Of a stretch of DNA of 16,689 bases, positions 1 to 6,471 are shown piece after piece. The notes under the pieces were generated by a model. That model was not told the DNA's origin, ran no database searches, and worked only from the letters and a program-made list of their open reading frames with translations. Numbering within the stretch: the first letter of the stretch is position 1; every line of letters starts with the position of its first letter. The stretch comes from JAAFIP01 sp043769005. GTDB taxonomy: Bacteria > Pseudomonadota > Gammaproteobacteria > Burkholderiales > Burkholderiaceae_C. The position numbers and the translations under genes were made by a program. Location: contig JAYVJV010000106.1 in NCBI GenBank assembly GCA_043769005.1, positions 1 to 16,689 on the forward strand, given 5' to 3'.

Positions 1-1
1 G

Positions 2-871
2 AACGACGCGCATGCGCTGGCGCTTGCAAGGGCCTCGATTGCCAATCTGAACGCCAATTATGAATCAAATAGACCTCTAGCCCAGGTAATACCTGCGCCG
101 GCAGCTCCTAAATATATAGCGAATGAAGTCTATGGAATCGTGCCGACGGACACACGCAAACCGTACGACGTGCGCGAAATCATCGCCCGCATTGTGGATG
201 GCAGCGAGTTTGACGAGTTCAAGGCGCGCTTCGGCACCACGCTGGTCACGGGCTTTGGGCATATCGAGGGCATGCCCGTCGGCATCATCGCCAATAACGG
301 CATTTTGTTCAGTGAGTCAGCGCAAAAGGGCGCGCACTTCATCGAGCTGTGCTGTCAGCGAAAAATTCCGCTGATCTTTCTGCAGAACATCACTGGCTTC
401 ATGGTCGGTAAAAAATACGAAGCCGAAGGCATCGCGCGCCATGGCGCCAAGATGGTGATGGCGGTGGCTACCGCGCAGGTGCCGAAGTTCACCGTCGTCA
501 TCGGCGGCAGCTTCGGTGCTGGCAACTACGGCATGTGCGGCCGCGCCTACAGCCCGCGCTTTTTGTGGATGTGGCCTAACGCGCGCATCTGCGTGATGGG
601 TGGCGAACAGGCCGCTGCCGTGCTGGCCACCGTGCGGCGCGACGGCATCGAAGCCAAAGGCGGCAGCTGGAGCGCAGAGGAAGAGGCGGCTTTCAAGCAG
701 CCCCTGCTCGACCAGTTTGCTACCCAGTCCCACCCCTACTATTCCAGCGCCCGCCTCTGGGACGACGGGGTGATCGACCCCGCAGACACCCGCCGCGTAC
801 TGGCGCTGGGCCTGGCCGCCAGCTTGAATGCCCCTATTCCTGAGCCCAAGTTCGGCGTGTTTCGCATGTGA
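2..871 (+). CDS. liuB: Methylcrotonyl-CoA carboxylase beta (carboxyltransferase) subunit, 5' truncated by the window edge
   Basis: The protein transfers CO2 from carboxybiotin on the alpha subunit to 3-methylcrotonyl-CoA in leucine degradation. The frame is open from base 2, and the 46 codons before the internal GTG at 140 read as ordinary family sequence (including YGIVPTDTRKPYDVREI across it), so the real start lies upstream of the window. About 289 C-terminal residues are visible, roughly half of a usual ~535-residue protein. Family hallmarks are NITGFMVG, the glycine-rich GGSFGAGNYGMCGRAY stretch, FLWMWPNARICVMGG and the C-terminal FGVFRM. Propionyl- or geranyl-CoA carboxylase is less likely because the alpha subunit, a LiuC-type hydratase and HMG-CoA lyase follow downstream. 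The stop codon ends at 871, the first base of the palindrome in front of vapB, so a foreign pair directly abuts this gene. Confidence 0.93.
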   Translation, partial: NDAHALALARASIANLNANYESNRPLAQVIPAPAAPKYIANEVYGIVPTDTRKPYDVREIIARIVDGSEFDEFKARFGTTLVTGFGHIEGMPVGIIANNGILFSESAQKGAHFIELCCQRKIPLIFLQNITGFMVGKKYEAEGIARHGAKMVMAVATAQVPKFTVVIGGSFGAGNYGMCGRAYSPRFLWMWPNARICVMGGEQAAAVLATVRRDGIEAKGGSWSAEEEAAFKQPLLDQFATQSHPYYSSARLWDDGVIDPADTRRVLALGLAASLNAPIPEPKFGVFRM

Positions 872-900
872 TGTGTATAATTTTCAAAATTCATACACAT
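871..900. promoter_or_regulatory. Palindromic operator with embedded -10 box, upstream of vapBC
   Basis: Seen directly: the left arm ATGTGTAT + AATTTT (871-884), a central C (885), and the right arm AAAATT + C + ATACACAT (886-900) form a 14-bp inverted repeat broken only by one extra C at 892. A perfect TATAAT sits at 876-881 inside the left arm; no good -35 is visible (TTCGGC at 851-856 would need a 19-bp spacer). VapB starts 18 bp downstream at 918. VapBC complexes typically repress their own promoter through such palindromes, so the role as autoregulatory operator is inferred from position and symmetry. Confidence 0.7.
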
Positions 901-917
901 TTGCACAGAGGCAGACC

Positions 918-1196
918 ATGCGAACCAATATCGTGATTGACGACCAGTTGATGGCAGCGGCCATGGAGGCGGGCGATTTTAAAACCAAAAAAGATGCTGT
1001 GGAGGAGGGCTTGCGTTTGCTGGCGCGGCGCAAGGTCTACGAGGGCCTTAGGGCGCTTAGAGGCAAGCTGGTGTGGGATGACTCGGACGAAGGCTGGGCG
1101 AAAGTTGCCAAGGAAAGAGCGGCCGCAGAGCAAGCTATTCAGGCCCCATCGCATCGGACACCTAAGGCCGCAACCCGCAAAAGGACCACGGCGTGA
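918..1196 (+). CDS. vapB: VapB-family antitoxin (ribbon-helix-helix type)
   Basis: 92 residues. It neutralises the VapC RNase and, with it, probably represses the promoter at 871-900. The N-terminus (MRTNIVIDDQLMAAAMEAG, then TKKDAVEEGLRLLARRK, residues 1-40) has the strand-helix-helix pattern of VapB DNA-binding domains. ALRGKLVWDDSDEGW (about 48-62) resembles the family's toxin-binding segment. I chose the ATG at 918 because AGAGGCAG precedes it and the MRTNIVID start is typical; an earlier in-frame start would run back through the operator and liuB. The last ~25 residues are a Lys/Arg/Ala-rich tail that makes this longer than the usual ~70 residues. The TGA overlaps the vapC GTG by 4 bp, which indicates translational coupling. 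Confidence 0.85.
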   Translation: MRTNIVIDDQLMAAAMEAGDFKTKKDAVEEGLRLLARRKVYEGLRALRGKLVWDDSDEGWAKVAKERAAAEQAIQAPSHRTPKAATRKRTTA

Positions 1197-1594
1197 TTCT
1201 GGTGGACTCTAGCGTCTGGATCGATTTTTTTAAAGGGGCAGACAACCCCGCTACCCAGCAGCTAACGCAGTTGCTGTCTGATAACGATGCTAATGTCATG
1301 GCTGCTGATTTGGTCTTATTTGAAGTGCTGCGGGGTTTTAGGCAGGGCCCCGACCTGCGCGCAGCGCAGCGATTTTTGTCAGCGCTGCCGCAAGTCGAGT
1401 TGGGTGGCCTGGACAATGCGCTGCTGGCGGCCGAACACTGCCGCACATTGCGCGCACAGGGTTACACCATCCGCAGCCCGATTGACATTCTGCTGGCCAG
1501 CTACTGCATTACCCACCAACACCTTTTGCTCCACCGCGATGCGGATTTCGACGTAATGGAAACCTTGAGAGGCCTCAAGGTATGGAAACACTGA
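1193..1594 (+). CDS. vapC: VapC toxin, PIN-domain ribonuclease
   Basis: 133 residues, the usual size for VapC toxins, which cleave RNA (often tRNA or rRNA) with a Mg2+ site of conserved acids. Candidate catalytic residues are D5 (MILVDSSVWIDFF), E44 (ADLVLFEVLRGF), D98 (RSPIDILLASYC) and D116/D118 (LLLHRDADFDVM), in the order and spacing of a PIN domain, so the toxin looks intact. It starts at GTG 1193, overlapping the vapB stop by 4 bp; no other start would keep the essential N-terminal Asp. It ends 10 bp before the acyl-CoA dehydrogenase. No terminator is visible between them, so vapBC transcription may read into the catabolic genes. The RNA target cannot be read from the sequence. Confidence 0.9.
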   Translation: MILVDSSVWIDFFKGADNPATQQLTQLLSDNDANVMAADLVLFEVLRGFRQGPDLRAAQRFLSALPQVELGGLDNALLAAEHCRTLRAQGYTIRSPIDILLASYCITHQHLLLHRDADFDVMETLRGLKVWKH

Positions 1595-1604
1595 AAATCA
1601 CACC

Positions 1605-2741
1605 ATGACCCCCACTCTCTACGACACCCCCGAACACGCTCAACTGCGTGAGCAGATCGCCCGCTTCATCGCCCGCGAGGTCGAGCCGCATGCCCAGGCC
1701 TGGGAAGAGGCGGGCTGCGTGCCGCGCGAGGTGCTGCGCAAGATGGGCGCAGCGGGGTTGTTTGGACTGATGTACGAGAGCGAATACGGCGGTGCCGAGG
1801 CCGATGCCATGACCAACCTGGTGTTTGCCGAGGCGCTGTCGCAGTCCACCTTTGGCGGCTTCATCATCACCGTCCTGGTGCACACCGACATGGCCAGCCC
1901 GCACCTGCACCATGCGGGCACGCCCGCGCAAAAGGCGCGCTACATGCCCGGCGTGATCCGTGGTGAGACCATTACGGCGGTGGGCATCAGCGAGCCGGGC
2001 GCGGGCTCTGACGTAGCGGGCATGCGCAGCACGGCCAAACGCGACGGCGACGACTGGGTGCTCAACGGCACCAAGATGTTCATCACCAACGGCGTGCATG
2101 CCAATCTGTATTTCGTCGCCGCGCGCACGGGCACGGCGCGCCATGCGGTGTCGATCTTTATTGTCGAAAAAGGCACGCCCGGTTTCAGCGTGGGGCGGGC
2201 GCTCAAAAAATCGGGTTGGCTCAGCTCCGATACCGCCGAGCTGGTGCTGGACAACGTGCGCATCCCGGCTGGCAACTTGCTGGGCGAAGAGGGCAAGGGC
2301 TTTTACTCGATCATGAAAAACTTTCAGACCGAGCGCATCGCGCTGGCCGCCATGGCGGTGGGCCACTGCACGCAGGCACTGACAATGACACTGGACTATG
2401 TGCGCCAGCGCCCCGCCTTTGGCGCCACGCTGTGGGACAAGCAGACCATCCGCCAGCGCCTGGCCATGCTGGATGCCAAAACGCGCGCCGCCCGCCAGTA
2501 CATGTACCACTGCGCCTGGCTGGTCACGCAGGGCAAAGACGTGGTGCAAGACGTATCCCTGCTCAAGGCCTTGACGGGCGAGCTGGTCAACGAAGTGCTG
2601 CAAACCTGCCAGCAGTTTCACGGCGGCATGGGCTACATGCGCGAGTCGGCTATTGAGCGGCTGTGGCGTGATGCCCGCGTGCTGGGCATAGGTGGCGGCG
2701 CGACCGAGGTGATGCTGGATGAAGCGGCCAAGCGTTATTGA
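1605..2741 (+). CDS. Acyl-CoA dehydrogenase of the leucine degradation cluster
   Basis: 378-residue flavoprotein that oxidises an acyl-CoA to the 2,3-enoyl-CoA and passes electrons to ETF. The N-terminal helical domain (1-120) is followed by the FAD/substrate signature AVGISEPGAGSDVAGM (125-140), WVLNGTKMFITNG (151-163), and the C-terminal helical domain with QQFHGGMGYMRE (336-347). The position that carries the catalytic Glu in medium-chain enzymes (YEGT) is GGAT here. E243 in QTERIALAA matches the base position used by isovaleryl- and long-chain acyl-CoA dehydrogenases, so I infer E243 is the base. Substrate is uncertain: isovaleryl-CoA is possible, but in related clusters liuA lies upstream of liuB and this is a second paralogue. 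No clear Shine-Dalgarno precedes the ATG. It may be translated from a message starting at liuA or at the vapBC promoter. Confidence 0.9.
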   Translation: MTPTLYDTPEHAQLREQIARFIAREVEPHAQAWEEAGCVPREVLRKMGAAGLFGLMYESEYGGAEADAMTNLVFAEALSQSTFGGFIITVLVHTDMASPHLHHAGTPAQKARYMPGVIRGETITAVGISEPGAGSDVAGMRSTAKRDGDDWVLNGTKMFITNGVHANLYFVAARTGTARHAVSIFIVEKGTPGFSVGRALKKSGWLSSDTAELVLDNVRIPAGNLLGEEGKGFYSIMKNFQTERIALAAMAVGHCTQALTMTLDYVRQRPAFGATLWDKQTIRQRLAMLDAKTRAARQYMYHCAWLVTQGKDVVQDVSLLKALTGELVNEVLQTCQQFHGGMGYMRESAIERLWRDARVLGIGGGATEVMLDEAAKRY

Positions 2742-2764
2742 ATTGCATAAGAAAGCTGCACGAC

Positions 2765-3562
2765 ATGTCCGCTAACCCAACGCCCCCCACACTGATCATC
2801 CAAGTGCAGGACAAGATCGGCCGCATCACACTGAACCGCCCCGATGTACGCAACGCCTTTAACGACAGCGTGATTGCCGAAGTCACCGCTGCATTCGCAG
2901 ACCTGGGGCAAAGAGACGAGGTACGCTGCATCGTCCTCGCCGCCGAAGGCACGGCATTTTGCGCAGGCGCAGACCTGAACTGGATGCGCCGCATGGCGGA
3001 CTACACGCATGACGAAAACCTGGCCGATGCGGCCAAGCTGGCGGGAATGCTGCGCACGATCTACGAGTGCCCCAAACCCACCGTGGCACGCATCCAGGGC
3101 GACGTGTACGCGGGCGGCATGGGCTTGGTGGCGGCTTGCGACATGGCGGTGTCGGTGGATGCGGCCCACTACTGCCTGAGTGAAGTCAAGCTGGGGCTGA
3201 TTCCGGCCACTATCAGCCCCTATGTGATCCGCGCCATGGGCGCGCGCGCGGCCCACCGGTACTTTTTGACAGCCGAGCGGTTCAGTGCCGCAGAGGCCCA
3301 TCGCATTGGCCTGGTGCACGAGGTGGTGAGCGCCGCAGACCTGGATGCCAAGGTGCAGGAGATCACCCAGCACCTGTGCAACGCAGGCCCAGAGGCCATG
3401 AAAACGTGCAAAAAGTTGGTGCAGGACATCGCGGATCGTGAAATCAGTCAACCGCTGATCGACCAGACCGTTGCAGGCATAGCGGCCATTCGGGCCAGCG
3501 CGGAAGGCAAAGAAGGCTTACAGTCCTTCTTGCACAAGCGCAAACCGAATTGGTTAATCTAG
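2765..3562 (+). CDS. liuC: Methylglutaconyl-CoA hydratase (crotonase family)
   Basis: 265 residues. It hydrates 3-methylglutaconyl-CoA to HMG-CoA. Crotonase motifs are present: the oxyanion-hole segment AFCAGADLNWMRRM (65-77), YAGGMGLVAACD (115-126) and SEVKLGLIPATISPYV (139-154). Of the two catalytic glutamates of classical crotonases, only the second (E140, in SEVKLG) is present; the first position is G120 (GGMGL). From memory, Pseudomonas LiuC also has Gly here, which supports the LiuC assignment over a generic beta-oxidation hydratase. The ATG at 2765 is preceded by AAGAAAG at a workable distance. A TTG at 2738, overlapping the upstream stop, would add nine atypical residues, so I rejected it. 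The gene follows the acyl-CoA dehydrogenase by 23 bp. Confidence 0.88.
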   Translation: MSANPTPPTLIIQVQDKIGRITLNRPDVRNAFNDSVIAEVTAAFADLGQRDEVRCIVLAAEGTAFCAGADLNWMRRMADYTHDENLADAAKLAGMLRTIYECPKPTVARIQGDVYAGGMGLVAACDMAVSVDAAHYCLSEVKLGLIPATISPYVIRAMGARAAHRYFLTAERFSAAEAHRIGLVHEVVSAADLDAKVQEITQHLCNAGPEAMKTCKKLVQDIADREISQPLIDQTVAGIAAIRASAEGKEGLQSFLHKRKPNWLI

Positions 3563-3598
3563 CCATCGGCCACTTGCCGCGCACACAGGAGTCTTCCC

Positions 3599-4303
3599 AT
3601 GGATGCCTTTCTTCCCTACCTCCAGCAACTCATCACCAACTTGTTTGCCAGCGGCGGTGACGTGGCGGGCTCGACGGGCAAAGCCATGGGTGGCTTGGAC
3701 ATGGCTGGGCTAGCCGCGCTGGCTGCGGCACTGGGCTGGGCCAGCGGCATCCGTTTGTACCTGGTGGTGTTTTTGACGGGTATAGCAGGTTTTATGGGCT
3801 TTATCCCCTTGCCCAGTGGTTTGCATGTGTTGCAACACCCGGCCATGCTGGCGGGTAGCGGCTTCATGCTGTTCGTCGAATTTTTTGCCGACAAAATCCC
3901 CGGTGTGGATTCGCTGTGGGACATGGTGCACACGGTCATCCGCGTGCCCGCCGGGGCCGCGTTGGCAGCGGGCGTGTTTGGTGCCGACAGTGCCATGATG
4001 GGTACTGTGGCTGCCTTGCTCGGTGGCACGCTGGCCGCCACCGCCCACGCCACCAAGGCCACTACACGCGCTGCCATCAACACATCACCCGAACCGTTTA
4101 GCAACGTGGCCATGAGCCTGGTAGAAGAGGGCGGCGTGATGGGCATGATGTGGCTGGCCACCAACTACCCCATCACCTTTGGCATCGTGCTGTGCATCGT
4201 GCTGGTGCTATCGGTCGTGCTGTTGGTGGTGCTGCTGAAGTTTCTCAAAGGCGTGCTGCGCCGCATGTCTGAATTTTTCTCCCCAACCCCCAGGACGGCT
4301 TGA
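3599..4303 (+). CDS. DUF4126 family membrane protein
   Basis: 234 residues, integral membrane protein of unknown function. Hydrophobic segments lie around residues 36-70 (a glycine/alanine-rich pair), 80-97, 115-140 and 195-222; the last is a strong Val/Leu helix followed by a basic cytoplasmic-type end (KFLKGVLRRM). FFADKIPGVDSLWDMVHTVIR (about 98-118) is the conserved block by which I recognise DUF4126. A good AGGAG (3587-3591) stands 7 bp before the ATG, unusual in this cluster. Its stop overlaps the liuD start as TGATG, so translation of the carboxylase alpha subunit is probably coupled to it. The position suggests a role alongside leucine/isovalerate catabolism, for example transport or membrane association, but nothing in the sequence proves this. 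Confidence 0.8.
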   Translation: MDAFLPYLQQLITNLFASGGDVAGSTGKAMGGLDMAGLAALAAALGWASGIRLYLVVFLTGIAGFMGFIPLPSGLHVLQHPAMLAGSGFMLFVEFFADKIPGVDSLWDMVHTVIRVPAGAALAAGVFGADSAMMGTVAALLGGTLAATAHATKATTRAAINTSPEPFSNVAMSLVEEGGVMGMMWLATNYPITFGIVLCIVLVLSVVLLVVLLKFLKGVLRRMSEFFSPTPRTA

Positions 4304-6471
4304 TGTTTTCTAAAGTATTGATTGCCAACAGAGGAGAAATTGCCTGTAGAGTGGCCGCCACCTGTGCGCGACTAGCTATAAAGACAGTAGCAGTCTATTC
4401 AGATGCCGATGCCAGTGCCAAGCATGTAGCGGCGTGTGACGAAGCGGTGCATATCGGCGGCAGCGCGCCCAAGGACAGCTATTTGCGTTGGGAAAAAATC
4501 ATTGCTGCGGCCAGGCAAACCGGCGCGCAGGCTATCCACCCAGGCTATGGCTTTTTAAGTGAGAACGAAGAGTTTGCCCAGGCCTGTGCGGATGCCGGGC
4601 TGGTGTTTATCGGCCCGCCCGCCTCGGCCATCAAGGCCATGGGCCTCAAGGCTGAATCCAAGCGCCTGATGGCCAAGGCCGGTGTGCCCCTGGTGCCTGG
4701 CTACCACGGGGCTAACCAAGATGCAGCGCTGCTGAAAAAAGAAGCCGATGCTATCGGCTACCCGGTGCTCATCAAAGCCAGTGCGGGCGGCGGCGGCAAG
4801 GGCATGCGCGCGGTGGACAGGGCCGAGGACTTTGATGCCGCCTTGCAAAGCTGCAAGCGGGAAGCCATCAACAGTTTTGGCGACGACGCGGTGCTCATTG
4901 AAAAGTATGTGCAACGCCCACGGCATATCGAGATTCAGGTGTTTGGCGACACCCAGGGCAACTACGTGTATCTGTTTGAGCGCGATTGCAGCGTGCAGCG
5001 CCGCCACCAAAAGGTACTGGAAGAAGCGCCCGCCCCCGGCATGACGCAGGCCCTGCGCGAGCAGATGGGCGCGGCGGCGGTGGCTGCGGCGAGGGCGGTG
5101 AACTATGTGGGCGCGGGGACGGTGGAGTTCATCGTGGAGCTGGGGAGCGCAGTAGCCGCCGCGCCGGGCCGCCCCAAGCAAGGCACGGCCCCCTCGGGGG
5201 GCAGCGCAGCACACGAAGTGGCAAGCGTGGGGGCTTTTTACTTTATGGAGATGAACACCCGGCTACAGGTGGAGCACCCCGTGACTGAAGCGATCACCGG
5301 GCTGGACCTCGTGGAGTGGCAGTTGCGCGTAGCCTCTGGCGAGAAACTGCCGTTGACGCAAGACCAATTGCGCATCACCGGCCACGCCATCGAGGCGCGG
5401 ATTTGCGCCGAGAATCCTGACAACAACTTTTTACCCGCCACTGGAACGCTACAGGTGTACAGCCTGCCCGAATGCAAGCATTTTGAACGCGGCGCAGTGC
5501 GGGTGGACTCGGGCGTGCGCCAGGGCGATGCTATTTCGCCGTACTACGACTCGATGGTGGCCAAACTCATTGTGCATGGTGCCACGCGTGCTGAAGCCTT
5601 GGCCAAGCTCGATCAAGCCTTGTCGCAAACGCATATCGTCGGTCTGCATACCAATGTGCAGTTCTTGCGCCATGTGGTGCAAAGCCCGTCGTTTACACAA
5701 GCCAACCTGGACACGGCACTCATCCCGCGTGAAGCTGCGGTGCTGTTTAATCAGGAAAAATTGGGTTTAACCCTTGCAGTGGCAGCGCAAATAGCTAGTA
5801 CTTTGATAGCAGAGAAGGTGCAGCAGACGACTGATCCGTTCAGCCACCAGGACGGCTGGCGCGCTTACGGCGTGGCCACACGGCGCTTTGAGCTGGAGTT
5901 CCATGGCGAGGTGGTGAACGCCGCGCTCACGTATTTACATGACGGTGCCCTGCATCTGCGGGTGGATACTGACGCACAAACTTTGCCTGATGTCCAGACA
6001 AAGAGTAATGCAAAGCACGAGCTGAAGAAAAGCCAAGCAAGCGCGGTTCAAGCGGCACCGCCAGTGCAGGGCATGCTGAGTTTTGCATCGACATCGCAGG
6101 GCATCACGGTGGACTTTGCCGGGCAGCGTTGCACTGCTGCCTGTTATGCTATTTTCCATGCAAAAGGCATTGAAACTCATATATTTAGCGCGCAAGCAGC
6201 TACTAAAATTATAGCAATTGATATGTTCGCCCATGCCGGTGAGGCGCATACCGAGAACGGACGCTTGACCGCGCCTATGCCAGGCAAAGTGGTGTCGTTT
6301 GCCGTCAAGGTGGGTGACAAGGTGAAAAGCGGACAAGCCTTGGCGGTGATGGACGCGATGAAGATGGAGCATACCATCGCTGCCCCCAAAGACGGCACGG
6401 TGGCCGAGCTGCTGTATGCCCCCGGCGACCAGGTGGCTGAAGGGGCCGAGTTGCTCACGCTGGCGGCTTGA
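4303..6471 (+). CDS. liuD: Methylcrotonyl-CoA carboxylase alpha subunit (biotin carboxylase plus biotin carrier)
   Basis: 722 residues. It carboxylates its own biotin using ATP and bicarbonate and hands CO2 to LiuB. Domains: biotin carboxylase N-terminal (SKVLIANRGEIACRVAAT, 3-20), ATP-grasp with the glycine-rich loop SAGGGGKGMR (about 159-168), EMNTRLQVEHPVTE (316-329), biotin carboxylase C-terminal to about 450, a linker/BT domain, and a biotinyl domain with AMKMEH, K687 being the biotinylation site. Oddities: between E275 and E316, the two acids matching the metal ligands E276 and E288 of E. coli AccC, there are 41 residues instead of 12. The extra ~29 (280-309) are encoded by a GC-rich palindromic repeat. 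Two AT-rich stretches (near codons 495-503 and 617-641) match a second repeat. The enzyme may still work because the insertion lies in a hairpin turn. Start ATG 4303 overlaps the DUF4126 stop (TGATG) and follows AGGACGG. Confidence 0.93.
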   Translation: MFSKVLIANRGEIACRVAATCARLAIKTVAVYSDADASAKHVAACDEAVHIGGSAPKDSYLRWEKIIAAARQTGAQAIHPGYGFLSENEEFAQACADAGLVFIGPPASAIKAMGLKAESKRLMAKAGVPLVPGYHGANQDAALLKKEADAIGYPVLIKASAGGGGKGMRAVDRAEDFDAALQSCKREAINSFGDDAVLIEKYVQRPRHIEIQVFGDTQGNYVYLFERDCSVQRRHQKVLEEAPAPGMTQALREQMGAAAVAAARAVNYVGAGTVEFIVELGSAVAAAPGRPKQGTAPSGGSAAHEVASVGAFYFMEMNTRLQVEHPVTEAITGLDLVEWQLRVASGEKLPLTQDQLRITGHAIEARICAENPDNNFLPATGTLQVYSLPECKHFERGAVRVDSGVRQGDAISPYYDSMVAKLIVHGATRAEALAKLDQALSQTHIVGLHTNVQFLRHVVQSPSFTQANLDTALIPREAAVLFNQEKLGLTLAVAAQIASTLIAEKVQQTTDPFSHQDGWRAYGVATRRFELEFHGEVVNAALTYLHDGALHLRVDTDAQTLPDVQTKSNAKHELKKSQASAVQAAPPVQGMLSFASTSQGITVDFAGQRCTAACYAIFHAKGIETHIFSAQAATKIIAIDMFAHAGEAHTENGRLTAPMPGKVVSFAVKVGDKVKSGQALAVMDAMKMEHTIAAPKDGTVAELLYAPGDQVAEGAELLTLAA
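5143..5237. repeat. GC-rich palindromic (REP-like) element inside liuD
   Basis: The stretch contains GCCGGGCCGCCCCAAGC, then a hairpin GCCCCC (5188-5193) / GGGGGC (5197-5202), then CACACGAAGTGGCAAGCG and TGGGGGC. From memory this pattern is a dispersed element common between genes, and sometimes inside genes, in Comamonadaceae. It encodes a low-complexity peptide (PGRPKQGTAPSGGSAAHEV) exactly where liuD is longer than its relatives. The boundaries are estimated from the protein comparison. Confidence 0.65.
5785..5810 (-). repeat. AT-rich dispersed repeat, degenerate copy inside liuD
   Basis: Read on the - strand this is GCTAT-N8-TAGCT-N2-TTGCGC, the same framework as the copy at 6190-6215 (20 of 27 aligned bases match including one flanking base) and the intergenic copy at 8310-8335. 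It encodes QIASTLIA with AT-rich codons (ATA, AGT, ACT) unlike its GC-rich surroundings. Protein length is not obviously altered here, so chance resemblance cannot be excluded. Confidence 0.4.
6150..6220 (-). repeat. AT-rich dispersed repeat inside liuD
   Basis: The core on the - strand (6215 back to 6190) is GCTAT-N8-TAGCT-GC-TTGCGC, 22 of 26 bases identical to the intergenic copy at 8310-8335. The surrounding ~70 bp are strikingly AT-rich for this gene. They encode the segment before HAGEAHTENGRLTAPMPG that links to the biotinyl domain. I recall this motif (AGCTGCTTGCGC with flanking ATAGC/GCTAT) as a very frequent intergenic repeat of Comamonadaceae. The outer limits are approximate. Confidence 0.6.

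Noticed and set aside
140..871. GTG at 140 as the start of the carboxyltransferase gene
   Set aside because: The frame continues open to base 2 and the codons before 140 encode sequence typical of the protein interior; the gene is cut by the window edge.
1575..2621. 348-codon open frame on the - strand
   Set aside because: His/Gly/Ala/Arg-rich shadow of the acyl-CoA dehydrogenase gene with no domain features.
4375..4393. GCTAT-N8-TAGC in the 5' part of liuD, like the AT-rich repeat
   Set aside because: Only the first nine framework bases fit, the rest of the element does not match, and the codons encode a conserved stretch (LAIKTVAVYSDAD).
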